The notes beneath the pieces are model-generated. The model did not search any database and had not been told where the DNA came from. It saw only the letters and a list, made by a program, of their open reading frames with translations. Positions 7,299 to 16,600 of a DNA stretch of 64,000 nucleotides are shown in pieces. The position numbers and the translations under genes are program-made. The DNA is taken from positions 1 to 64,000 of the forward strand of contig NZ_CANLXV010000006.1 in the NCBI RefSeq assembly GCF_947495205.1. The letters run 5' to 3'. Every line of letters begins with the position of its first letter. The first letter of the stretch is position 1. The DNA is from an uncultured Polaribacter sp. (GTDB taxonomy: Bacteria; Bacteroidota; Bacteroidia; Flavobacteriales; Flavobacteriaceae).

Positions 7299-9485
7299 AT
7301 GAATAAATACTTATTGAGCATAAAGCTCATATTAATACTTTGCCTATCTTTAAAGGCACAAACAAAAGATATACAAATAAAAGTAATTACAGCAGAAGAA
7401 AACGAGCCTTTAATGGGTGCTACTGTTTACTTTGAAACATTAGAAAAAGGAGCAGTAACAAATTTTGATGGTATTGCAGAATTTACAAAAATCCCAGATG
7501 GTCAGCATCAAATAATCATTTCATTTTTGGGTTTTGAAACATTTGAGACTTCAATTCAAATTCCAAGTAATATAGCGTTAGTCTTTAAATTAAAAGAAGG
7601 AGCTAATCAATTAGAAACTATTGTAGTGCAATCTACTAGAAGTACAAGAACGGTTAAAAAAATACCAACACGTATTGAATTTATAGGAGTTGAAGAATTA
7701 GGAGAAAAAGCAATAATGAACCCTACTAATATTTCTATGGTGCTTCGTGAAAGTACAGGAATACAAATGCAACAAACCTCATTAAGTAGTGGTAATACCA
7801 ATATTCGTATTCAAGGATTAGATGGAAGGTACACACAACTTTTAAGAGATGGTTTTCCATTATATGGTGGTTTCTCAAGTGGGTTAAGTATTTTACAAAT
7901 CCCACCTTTAGACCTACAACAATTTGAAATTATTAAAGGAAGTTCATCAACACTTTATGGTGGAGGTGCAATTGCAGGTTTAATAAATATGGTATCCAAA
8001 ACACCAGATTTTGAACCTGCTTTAGATATAATGCTCACGCAAACACAAGCATTAGGAAGTACAGCAAATGTATTTTATAGCAAACGAACCGATAAATTCG
8101 GTGTATCACTTTATGGCTCTGCTCATTACCAAAAAGCATACGACCCTGAAGGTGATGGGTTTAGTAACTTACCAAAAACAACTGCAATTTCTTTTAACCC
8201 AAAACTTTTTTATTATCCATCAGAGAATACAACAGTTTGGTTAGGTTTAAATGGAACATATGACGATAGAATTGGTGGTGATATTAATAAAATTGAAAAT
8301 GGTGAAGAGGGTATTCATCAATACACAGAAGAAAACAATTCAAAACGATTAAGCAGTCAATTGGTATATCAAACGCAATTAGATGCTGTTAGTTCATTAG
8401 AGTTTAAAAATAGTGTCTCTTTTTTTGATAGGAATTTAACAGTTCCCGATTTTAATTTTGATGGAAAACAAACAAATACGTTTACTGAAATTACATATAA
8501 TACAGCATCAGAAAAAACGGATTGGATAATTGGCGCTAATCTATATACCTCAAATTTTGATGAAAATGATAACTTACCATTACAAAGAGACCAAAAAGAT
8601 GTAACCTTTGGTGCATTTGCCAATAATATCTATGACTTATCAGATAATTGGATATTGGAAACAGGATTAAGAGCAGATTACAATACTGATTTCGGTTTCT
8701 TTCCACTTCCAAGAATTTCATTACTCTACAAAAATGATAATGGTTTTTCAAGTAGAATTGGTGGAGGTTTAGGGTATAAGATTCCAGATATTTTCACAGA
8801 AGAAGCAGAATATATTAACTTTGAAAATGTACTAGGTATAGATAAGTCTACCACCAATGCAGAACGTTCTTATGGCGTTAATTTTGATTTCAATTATCAA
8901 ACGCGACTATCTGATGAGATTGGTTTTTCTATAAATCAATTATTTTACGTGACTGCTATTAAAGATGGAATGCTTTTAAATTCAACAGATAACGGTTTAT
9001 TTCAGTTCGAAAATGCAACAGATGAAATCTTGAGTAAAGGAGCAGAAACAAATATTAAATTTACCTACAAAGATTTTAGATGGTTTTTAAACTACGCACT
9101 TATTGATACCAAACTAAATTATTTACCTGGTAATCCACAGAAACCATTAACTGCAAAACATAATGCAGGTAGTGTTTTAATGTACGAATCTGAAAAATGG
9201 CGAATAGGTTATGAAACCTTTTATACTGGCAAACAGTTTTTATCTAATGGTACAGAAACCACAGACTTTGTAACTATGGGTTTATTGATAATGCGTAACT
9301 TTAAATTAGGAAGTGTATTTGTAAATATTGAAAATTTTACGGATAGAAGACAAAGCAGGTTTTCACCTTTGGTTTTACCACCTCACGAAAATCCTGTTTT
9401 CCCAGAAATATATGCGCCAACAGATGGTTTTATATTTAGTGTAGGACTTATTATTAAACCATTTGGTAACAAAGAACAAGATTAA
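7299..9485 (+). CDS. TonB-dependent receptor of metal module 1
   Basis: A 728-residue outer-membrane receptor: signal peptide ending near residue 20, a carboxypeptidase-like domain (about 23-100, PLMGATVYFE and GFETFE), a plug (about 120-235; IRIQGLDGRY, IIKGSSSTLYGGGAIAGLIN) and a beta-barrel. It is co-directional with the DUF6660-like gene upstream and ends two bases before the Fur gene, so it is in the metal-regulated operon. It probably takes up a metal or metallophore; zinc import receptors controlled by Zur are the closest analogy, but the ligand is not known. Confidence 0.92.
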   Translation: MNKYLLSIKLILILCLSLKAQTKDIQIKVITAEENEPLMGATVYFETLEKGAVTNFDGIAEFTKIPDGQHQIIISFLGFETFETSIQIPSNIALVFKLKEGANQLETIVVQSTRSTRTVKKIPTRIEFIGVEELGEKAIMNPTNISMVLRESTGIQMQQTSLSSGNTNIRIQGLDGRYTQLLRDGFPLYGGFSSGLSILQIPPLDLQQFEIIKGSSSTLYGGGAIAGLINMVSKTPDFEPALDIMLTQTQALGSTANVFYSKRTDKFGVSLYGSAHYQKAYDPEGDGFSNLPKTTAISFNPKLFYYPSENTTVWLGLNGTYDDRIGGDINKIENGEEGIHQYTEENNSKRLSSQLVYQTQLDAVSSLEFKNSVSFFDRNLTVPDFNFDGKQTNTFTEITYNTASEKTDWIIGANLYTSNFDENDNLPLQRDQKDVTFGAFANNIYDLSDNWILETGLRADYNTDFGFFPLPRISLLYKNDNGFSSRIGGGLGYKIPDIFTEEAEYINFENVLGIDKSTTNAERSYGVNFDFNYQTRLSDEIGFSINQLFYVTAIKDGMLLNSTDNGLFQFENATDEILSKGAETNIKFTYKDFRWFLNYALIDTKLNYLPGNPQKPLTAKHNAGSVLMYESEKWRIGYETFYTGKQFLSNGTETTDFVTMGLLIMRNFKLGSVFVNIENFTDRRQSRFSPLVLPPHENPVFPEIYAPTDGFIFSVGLIIKPFGNKEQD

Positions 9486-9487
9486 TT

Positions 9488-9901
9488 ATGAAAACAATAG
9501 AACAATTATTAGAGTCAAAACAAATACGTGTTACAGCAATGCGTTTATTAATTTATAAGTTTCTTGCTGAAAAAAAGGTAGCAGTAACTTTGAGTGATAT
9601 TGAAAACGCATTTGAAAAAGCAGATAGAACTACCTTGTACAGAACTATTAAAACCTTTGAAGAGAAAGTCATTGTTCATCAAATAGACGATGGAACAGGA
9701 ATTACCAAATATGCATTATGTGAACAAGGATGTAATTGTGATATAAAAACCGATTTACACCTACACTTCCATTGTAACAATTGCAATGAAACTATTTGCC
9801 TAACAGATCATAAAATACCACAAATTAAAGTGCCTGATGGCTTTGTTTCAGAGAATGTAAACTTGGTTGTAAAAGGTATTTGTGATAAATGTAGTAGTTA
9901 A
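9488..9901 (+). CDS. Fur-family metalloregulator, copy 1
   Basis: A 137-residue repressor with winged-helix DNA-binding domain (about 1-75; recognition helix in the DRTTLYRTIKTFEE segment) and a dimerisation domain with structural zinc pairs Cys96/Cys99 and Cys132/Cys135. Extra cysteines at 78, 82 and 84 and a HLHFH run may form the sensing site. It is nearly identical to the protein at 28777-29184 apart from a two-residue insertion in the His run. It probably controls the four operators of the element. Whether it senses Zn, Cd or another ion cannot be decided here. Confidence 0.93.
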   Translation: MKTIEQLLESKQIRVTAMRLLIYKFLAEKKVAVTLSDIENAFEKADRTTLYRTIKTFEEKVIVHQIDDGTGITKYALCEQGCNCDIKTDLHLHFHCNNCNETICLTDHKIPQIKVPDGFVSENVNLVVKGICDKCSS

Positions 9902-9905
9902 CAAA

Positions 9906-9920
9906 TGCACTTCCATTGCA
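9906..9920. promoter_or_regulatory. Metal operator, site 2
   Basis: TGCACTTCCATTGCA lies four bases after the Fur stop codon and upstream of the DUF3703 gene. It matches the other three sites (6886, 22755, 29189), so the DUF3703-ATPase part of the module probably has its own regulated promoter. Confidence 0.6.
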
Positions 9921-9957
9921 CTTACTATTGTACTAATTTTACACAAAATTAATGGAT

Positions 9958-10320
9958 ATGAAGTTTAATACTAAAATACCTAAACACCTTAAACAGGCGT
10001 ATAACGAAGAATTAAAACAATACAGTTTCTGTTTAGAAAATAAGCAGTTTGGTAATGCTTGGTTTCATTTAGAACGTAGTCATATAATAGGTCAATCTTA
10101 TCCTTTAGAACATACCTATTCACATTGGCTAATGCTAAAGTTTGGCTTTAGACAAAAAGATACTAAAGAGGTATTCGGTCAAATTATTAGGCTTATTGTT
10201 GGTGGTTGGAAATCATTTATTAATCACGTCCCACTTGGTAATACAGGTGGTGCAAACGTACCACCATTAAAGCGAATGCCTATTCCAAGTGATATTGAAA
10301 AATTATTAAATAAATTATGA
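9958..10320 (+). CDS. DUF3703 protein, copy 1
   Basis: 120 residues from the ATG at 9958. An ATG at 9952 would add two residues; the sister gene has GTG at that place, so the downstream ATG shared by both is preferred. A soluble helical protein with WFHLERSHIIGQ, EHTYSHW and GNTGGANVPP, typical of DUF3703, a family found beside metal-efflux genes. The conserved His residues could bind metal. Function unknown. Its stop overlaps an ATG that has been duplicated at the start of the next gene. Confidence 0.85.
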   Translation: MKFNTKIPKHLKQAYNEELKQYSFCLENKQFGNAWFHLERSHIIGQSYPLEHTYSHWLMLKFGFRQKDTKEVFGQIIRLIVGGWKSFINHVPLGNTGGANVPPLKRMPIPSDIEKLLNKL

Positions 10321-10344
10321 AAAATAAATTATGAAAAATAAATT
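10317..10344 (+). repeat. 14-bp tandem duplication over the merTP start
   Basis: ATGAAAAATAAATT is repeated exactly at 10317-10330 and 10331-10344. The first ATG overlaps the DUF3703 stop (ATGA) but runs into TGA after five codons; the second opens merTP. Confidence 0.85.
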
Positions 10345-10924
10345 AGCGGTTACAAGTATCCTTACAGCAATCACAGCTTCATTGTGTTGTATCACACCTG
10401 TTTTGGCTTTAATTGCAGGAACAAGTGGTGTAGCTTCAACTTTTTCTTGGATAGAACCATTTAGACCTTACTTAATTGGGTTAACTATATTAGTTCTTCT
10501 CTTAGCTTGGTATCAAAAATTAAAACCAGAAAAAGAAATCGACTGTGAATGTGAAACAGATGAAAAACCAAAATTTATAAAGTCAAAAACCTTTTTAGGC
10601 ATTGTAACCATATTCGCAATAGTGATGTTGGCATTTCCATACTATTCAAGTATATTTTATCCAAGTAACGAAAAACAAATCATAGTAGTTGATAAAACAA
10701 ATATAAAAACAATAGAGTATAAAATAAGCGGAATGACTTGTGCCAGTTGTGAAACTCACATAAACCACGAATTAAATAAACTTAACGGAATTGTAAACTC
10801 AAAAACATCTTACAAAAATGGTAATACAATCATTGAGTTTGACAAAACAAAAACAAATGAAGCGGAAATTGAGAAAGCAATTAACTCTACAGGTTATAAA
10901 GTAACTAATAAAAAAGAAAATTAA
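10331..10924 (+). CDS. merTP: MerTP-type mercuric transport protein (MerT fused to MerP-like HMA)
   Basis: 197 residues. The N-terminal half is MerT-like: a Cys19-Cys20 pair in the first membrane helix (SLCCITPVLAL), a second helix (about 46-62) and a cytoplasmic Cys72/Cys74 pair; a third helix spans about 87-103. The C-terminal part (about 127-195) is an HMA domain with GMTCASC (Cys137, Cys140). Such proteins carry Hg(II) across the inner membrane, normally to MerA. No merA or merR is in the element, so another thiophilic metal or a chromosomal MerA may be involved. Confidence 0.88.
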   Translation: MKNKLAVTSILTAITASLCCITPVLALIAGTSGVASTFSWIEPFRPYLIGLTILVLLLAWYQKLKPEKEIDCECETDEKPKFIKSKTFLGIVTIFAIVMLAFPYYSSIFYPSNEKQIIVVDKTNIKTIEYKISGMTCASCETHINHELNKLNGIVNSKTSYKNGNTIIEFDKTKTNEAEIEKAINSTGYKVTNKKEN

Positions 10925-11130
10925 TGGAAACTATATTAAAATCGGAAATCACTTGCCCTAACTGCGGACATAAAAAAGTGGAAGATATGCCTACTCACGC
11001 TTGCCAATTCTTCTACGAATGTGAGAATTGTAAAACGGTTCTAAAACCACACGAGGGAGATTGTTGTGTGTATTGTTCTTATGGCACAGTTCCTTGTCCA
11101 CCAATTCAAGAAAACAAAAGTTGTTGCTAA
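10924..11130 (+). CDS. GDCCVxC-domain protein
   Basis: A 68-residue cytoplasmic protein with eight or more cysteines: CPNCG, CENC, then GDCCVYCSYG followed by CPP and a terminal SCC. GDCCVxC proteins accompany mercury and other metal genes, and some members carry selenocysteine; here all positions are cysteine. It overlaps the merTP stop (TAATG). A metal relay or chelating role from MerTP is plausible but unproven. Confidence 0.85.
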   Translation: METILKSEITCPNCGHKKVEDMPTHACQFFYECENCKTVLKPHEGDCCVYCSYGTVPCPPIQENKSCC

Positions 11131-11141
11131 AAGAAAACTTG

Positions 11142-13091
11142 ATGAAAAAAAAGAAAGTTAATTTAAGTGATTTAAAACCAGGTTCAGAAAAGCAACACAA
11201 TCACAAAGATCATCATAATCACGAACACTCAAATAGTAATTCATTAAAAACCTATATACCTGCAATAGCAAGTTTTATAATGCTAATTATTGGTATTGCA
11301 TTAGATTATTATGATGTTGATTTTTTTAAAGATTGGATTCGTATTGTTTGGTATGGTGTTGCTTATATTCCAGTTGGTTTTCCTGTAGTAAAAGAAGGTT
11401 GGAAAAGTATTACAAAAGGCGATGTTTTTACAGAGTTTTTTCTAATGTCTATTGCAACCATAGGTGCATTTGTAATTGGAGAATATCCTGAAGGAGTTGC
11501 AGTAATGTTGTTCTATGCAGTTGGAGAATTGTTTCAAAGTGCAGCAGTTAATAGAGCAAAAAGTAATATTAAAGCGCTACTTGATGTTCGTCCTAATGAA
11601 GCTTTGGTATATCGAAATAATGATTATAAATCGGTAAATCCTGAAACTGTAGAAATTGGAGAAAAAGTAAAAGTTCGTGTTGGTGAGAAAATTCCTTTAG
11701 ATGGTATTTTATTATCCGAAAAAGGTTCTTTTAATACTGCTGCATTAACTGGTGAAAGCAAACCTGATACGATTACAAAAGGAGAAAAAGTGTTTGCAGG
11801 TAGCATTAATATGGATGGTGTTATTGAAATTGAAACTACTAAAGAATTTAAGGACAGTTCTATTGCCAGAATTCTGGATATGGTTCAAAATGCAACAACT
11901 CGTAAGTCTAAAACCGAATTGTTTATTAGAAAATTTGCGAGAGTATATACACCAATTGTTGTGTTTTTAGCAATAGCTGTTACATTTCTACCTTATTTTT
12001 TTGTAGATGATTATGTGTTTAGAGATTGGCTATATCGTGCATTAATATTTTTAGTAATATCCTGTCCTTGTGCTTTGGTAATTTCTATTCCTTTAGGATA
12101 TTTTGGTGGTTTAGGTACAGCTTCAAAAAATGGTATTTTATTTAAAGGTGCTTCTTTTTTAGACGCAATGACCAAGATTAATATTTTGGTAATGGATAAA
12201 ACTGGAACCGTAACAAAAGGAGTTTTTAAAATTAAAGATATTAAAGCCATTAAATGGGAGGAAAAGGAATTTATGAAATACTTAATGGCTATGGAGGAAC
12301 AATCTACACATCCTATAGCAAAAGCTATTTTAGAGTATAAAGCAGATGGTAAAGATTTTGAAGCTTCACAAGTATCCGAAATTGCAGGTAAAGGATTAAA
12401 AGGGAACGTAAATGACAAACCTGTTTTAGTTGGTAATAAAGCCTTAATGAAGGCAAATAATATCGAAGTTTCCAAAGAAATTGACACTATTGTAGAATCT
12501 ATAGTTTTAGTGGCTATTGATAACGCTTTTGCAGGCTATGTTGTTATTGCAGATGAATTAAAAGAGGATGCAAAAGAAACAATTACGGCGTTACACAAAG
12601 TAGGTATTAAAAAAATAATGATGCTTTCTGGAGATAAAGATTCTATTACCCAAAAAGTAGCATTAGAATTAAATATTGAAGAAGCCAAAGGCGGTTTATT
12701 ACCCGAAGATAAATTAAATGAAGTAGAAAAGTTAAAACAAAATTCAGAAAATAAGATTGCTTTTATTGGTGATGGAATTAATGATGCACCTGTTTTAGCA
12801 GTAAGTGATGTTGGTATTGCAATGGGTGGTTTAGGTAGTGATGTTGCCATTGAAACAGCAGATATAATTATTCAAACAGATCAACCTTCAAAGGTGGTAA
12901 AAGCGATTCAAATTGGTCGTTCTACAAGAAAAATTGTATGGCAAAATATCGGATTAGCATTTGGCGTAAAAGTGATTGTCCTAATTTTAGGAGCAGGTGG
13001 TTTAGCTACAATGTGGGAAGCAGTTTTCGCAGATGTTGGTGTTGCTTTGTTAGCAATATTGAATGCTGTAAGATTACAGAGAATTTATTAA
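11142..13091 (+). CDS. Zn/Cd-type heavy-metal P-type ATPase, copy 1
   Basis: 649 residues from the ATG at 11142; the open frame continues upstream to 11061 over the previous gene but that part encodes nothing ATPase-like. A His-rich cytoplasmic N-terminus (HNHKDHHNHEH) replaces the usual HMA domain. Seen: TGES actuator motif, Cys308-Pro-Cys in the membrane, phosphorylated Asp352 in DKTGT, HPIAKA (HP locus), GDGINDAP, and FADVGVALLAILNA near the end, whose Asp is typical of Zn2+/Cd2+/Pb2+ pumps (PIB-2). It exports divalent soft metals from the cytoplasm. About 90 percent identical by eye to the copy at 29600-31558. Confidence 0.94.
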   Translation: MKKKKVNLSDLKPGSEKQHNHKDHHNHEHSNSNSLKTYIPAIASFIMLIIGIALDYYDVDFFKDWIRIVWYGVAYIPVGFPVVKEGWKSITKGDVFTEFFLMSIATIGAFVIGEYPEGVAVMLFYAVGELFQSAAVNRAKSNIKALLDVRPNEALVYRNNDYKSVNPETVEIGEKVKVRVGEKIPLDGILLSEKGSFNTAALTGESKPDTITKGEKVFAGSINMDGVIEIETTKEFKDSSIARILDMVQNATTRKSKTELFIRKFARVYTPIVVFLAIAVTFLPYFFVDDYVFRDWLYRALIFLVISCPCALVISIPLGYFGGLGTASKNGILFKGASFLDAMTKINILVMDKTGTVTKGVFKIKDIKAIKWEEKEFMKYLMAMEEQSTHPIAKAILEYKADGKDFEASQVSEIAGKGLKGNVNDKPVLVGNKALMKANNIEVSKEIDTIVESIVLVAIDNAFAGYVVIADELKEDAKETITALHKVGIKKIMMLSGDKDSITQKVALELNIEEAKGGLLPEDKLNEVEKLKQNSENKIAFIGDGINDAPVLAVSDVGIAMGGLGSDVAIETADIIIQTDQPSKVVKAIQIGRSTRKIVWQNIGLAFGVKVIVLILGAGGLATMWEAVFADVGVALLAILNAVRLQRIY

Positions 13092-13138
13092 AACAATATT
13101 TTTCAACATTAATTTTAATCTTTTTTGTCACTATTTCG

Positions 13139-13146
13139 TACCTTTG
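13139..13146 (+). promoter_or_regulatory. -7 box before the HYC_CC_PP-like gene
   Basis: TACCTTTG matches TAnnTTTG and sits nine bases before the ATG at 13155. It suggests a separate promoter for the copper part of the island. Confidence 0.5.
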
Positions 13147-13154
13147 TTTTTAGA

Positions 13155-13577
13155 ATGTCAAAGTTATCACATAAAATATTAGCTGTTTTAATGTCGTTTG
13201 TAGTCTTATTTTCTACAACTTCATTTGCTATCACAAAACATTTTTGTGGTGATACTCTTGTAGATACTGCAATTTTTTCTGAAGCTTCAACTTGTGGGAT
13301 GGAAAGTCAAAAAGATACTTCTGCAACTATTTCTGGTTGTTCAATCATAAAAAAAGATTGTTGCAAAGATGAACAAGTATTAATTGATGGTCAAGACGAA
13401 GTACAATTGCAGGTTGATAAAATATCTTTTAACCAAGAATTATTTATTGCTTCGTTTATCTACACATACATTAATCTTTTTGAAAATTTAGAGAATAATG
13501 TATCTTCGTTCGAAGAATACGAACCACCACTCGTCATAAAAGAAATCTTCAAGATTGACGAGACTTATTTAATTTGA
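13155..13577 (+). CDS. Small exported protein, HYC_CC_PP-like
   Basis: 140 residues from the ATG at 13155, chosen because the -7 box at 13139-13146 excludes the ATG at 13125. A signal peptide is followed by KHFCGD, an internal CC (KKDCCKD) and a late PPL, the spaced pattern for which the family is named. Found beside Cus-type genes in flavobacteria; probably a periplasmic metal-binding or stress protein. It precedes cusA by 110 bases. The family name is from memory. Confidence 0.75.
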   Translation: MSKLSHKILAVLMSFVVLFSTTSFAITKHFCGDTLVDTAIFSEASTCGMESQKDTSATISGCSIIKKDCCKDEQVLIDGQDEVQLQVDKISFNQELFIASFIYTYINLFENLENNVSSFEEYEPPLVIKEIFKIDETYLI

Positions 13578-13598
13578 TTTTTAAACAATAGACTATAA

Positions 13599-13627
13599 TA
13601 TCCTATAACTGCAATGTTATAAGGATA
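13599..13627 (+). terminator. Imperfect hairpin between the HYC_CC_PP-like gene and cusA
   Basis: TATCCTATAAC pairs with GTTATAAGGATA with one bulged A. There is no T-tract, so it may be a processing or attenuation hairpin rather than a terminator. Confidence 0.3.
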
Positions 13628-13687
13628 ATTTGTTGTATTCGATGTTTTTCTAACATCTATGTCTAATTGTTTAATAATCAAAATATA

Positions 13688-16600
13688 ATGCTAAATAAAA
13701 GCATCAAATTCTTAATAGAAAATAAACTTGTAGCAGTTTTACTACTCTTATTATTTGTAGGTTGGGGTACCGTAAACGCTCCTTTTAATTGGGATATTCG
13801 ATTTTTACCAAGCAATCCTGTAGCTGTTGATGCTATTCCAGATATTGGCGAAAATCAGCAAATAGTATTCACAAAGTGGGATGGTCGTTCACCTCAAGAT
13901 ATTGAAGATCAAATTACATATCCATTAACAACTTCGTTATTAGGTATTCCAGGAGTTAAAACAATTAGAAGTTCTTCTATGTTTGGTTTTTCCAGTATCT
14001 ACATTATTTTCGAAGAGGATATCGAGTTTTATTGGAGCAGAAGTAGAATTTTAGAAAAACTAAATTCATTACCTAACAATTTATTACCAGAAGGTGTAAA
14101 TCCTGCTTTAGGTCCAGATGCCACAGGTTTAGGTCAAATATTTTGGTATACTTTAGAGGGGCGTGATGAAAAAGGAAACGTTACTGGTGGTTGGGATTTA
14201 CAAGAATTGCGAAGTATTCAAGATTACTACGTAAAATACGGATTGTCATCTGCAAGTGGCGTTTCTGAAGTTGCTTCAATTGGTGGTTATGTTCAAGAAT
14301 ATCAAGTGGATGTGAATCCAGAATTAATGCGTCAATACAATATTGGTTTAAATCAAGTTGTAAAAGCCGTTAAAAGTAGTAACCAAGATATTGGAGCACA
14401 AACTTTAGAAATCAATCAAGCTGAATATTTAGTTCGTGGTTTAGGATATATAAAATCGATTGATGATATTGAAAACGCAGTAGTTACTTCCGTAGATTTT
14501 ACAGCAATCAAAATAAAAGATATTGGTAAAGTTTCTTTAGGTCCTGCTACAAGAAGAGGTTTGTTAGATAAAGAAGGCGCAGAAGTTGTTGGAGGTGTTG
14601 TAGTTGCAAGATATGGAGCAAATCCTATGGAAGTAATTACGAATGTAAAAACTCAAATTGAAGAATTAAAAGGAGGTTTACCAACAAAAATTTTAGCAGA
14701 TGGTAGAACATCACAAGTAACTATTGTCCCTTTTTACGATAGAACAGAATTAATTGAAGAAACTTTAGATACACTAAATGAAGCGTTAACATTAGAAATT
14801 TTGATTACCATTTTGGTAATTATTGTAATGGTTTTCAATCTTCGAGCTTCTATTTTAATATCTGGTTTATTACCTGTTGCAGTTTTAATGGTTTTTGTAA
14901 CGATGAAACTATTTAATGTGGATGCAAATATTGTAGCACTTTCAGGTATTGCAATTGCGATAGGAACTATGGTTGATGTTGGCGTAATTCTCGCCGAAAA
15001 TATGATTCGTCATTTAGATGATAAAAAGTTACAAACTCGTGAAGATGGTACAAAATATACTACAGACGAAGTAATCTATAATGCAACTGCAGAAGTTTCT
15101 GGTGCCATTTTAACAGCAGTTTTAACAACAATTATAAGTTTTGTACCTGTTTTTACAATGATTGGTGCAGAAGGTAAATTGTTTAGACCTTTGGCGTTTA
15201 CAAAAACAATGGCACTATCAGCTTCTTTGGTTATTGCTTTATTTTTAATTCCCCCTTTTGCAGCTTATCTATTTAGAAAAACAACACTAAAAAAATCTTT
15301 TAATCATATTATAAATATTGCTTTAATAGTGGCTGGTATTGTAATTACAATTAGTGGTTATTGGTTAGGAGTAATTCTAATTGCTTTTGGAGTTAATGGT
15401 TTATTATTTGTTATAGGAAAACTAAACAAGAAAAATAACAACCTTATAAATATCATTATTTCTTGTACAGCTATTATATTCTTACTTGCAGAATATTGGC
15501 GTCCATTAGGTTTTAATAGAAGTATCTTAATCAACCTGCTTTTTGTAGCCATTATTTGCTTTGGTATTTTAGGTATATTTTCAGTTTTTAGAAAATACTA
15601 TGGTCAAATTTTAAAATGGGCCTTGGCTAATAAAGTTTTGTTTTTAATAATTCCTGCAACTGTTCTTATTTTTGGAGGTTGGATTTTAAACAACACAGGT
15701 AAAGAATTTATGCCTTCTTTAAATGAAGGTTCATTTTTATTAATGCCAACTTCGTTGCCACATTCTGGAGTTGCAGAAAATAAACGCGTTTTACAACAAT
15801 TGGATATGGCAGTAGCCACAATTCCAGAAATTGAAACTGTGGTTGGTAAAGCTGGTAGAACAGAATCTGCTTTAGATCCTGCACCTTTATCAATGTATGA
15901 AAATATGATTCAGTATAAAACTGAATATATAAGAAATTCAGAGGGAAAAAGACAACGTTATAAACTAAATGAAGATGGTGCTTTTGAATTGAAAAATGGT
16001 GGTTTTGTAACAAATCCAAATAATACTGAAAATGTCTCCTTGAGCGCAGTCGAAAGGTCTCAACTTATCGAAGATGAAGATGGAGAATACTACAGAAATT
16101 GGCGACCAGAAATTAGTTCTCCAGATGATATTTGGAATGAAATTGTAAAAGTCACCAAATTACCAGGCGTTACTTCTGCTCCAAAATTACAACCCATAGA
16201 AACAAGGTTGGTAATGCTTCAAACAGGTATGCGTGCACCTATGGGAATAAAAGTAAAAGGACAAGATTTAAAACAAATTGAAGCTTTTGGTTTGCAATTA
16301 GAAAGCTTTTTAAAACAAGCAGAAGGTGTTAAAGTAGAAGCAGTTTTTGCAGATAGAATTGTTGGTAAGCCATATTTACTAATTGATATTGATAGAGAAA
16401 AAATAGCACGTTATGGAATTTCTATTGAAGATGTTCAGAATGTTTTAAAAGTTGCAGTTGGTGGTATGCAATTAACTCAAACTGTTGAAGGAAGAGAACG
16501 TTATGGTATTCGAGTTCGTTATCCAAGAGAATTGCGTAACAATCCTGAATCGATAAAAGACATTTATATCCCTGTTGTAAAAGGGAGTCCTGTTCCTTTA

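Noticed and set aside
10924..11130. Selenocysteine codon in the GDCCVxC protein.
   Set aside because: All the motif positions are Cys codons with no in-frame TGA and no SECIS-like hairpin.
11061..11141. Longer start for the first P-type ATPase.
   Set aside because: These 27 residues overlap the GDCCVxC gene in another frame, have no similarity to the paralogue and the ATG at 11142 matches the start of copy 2.
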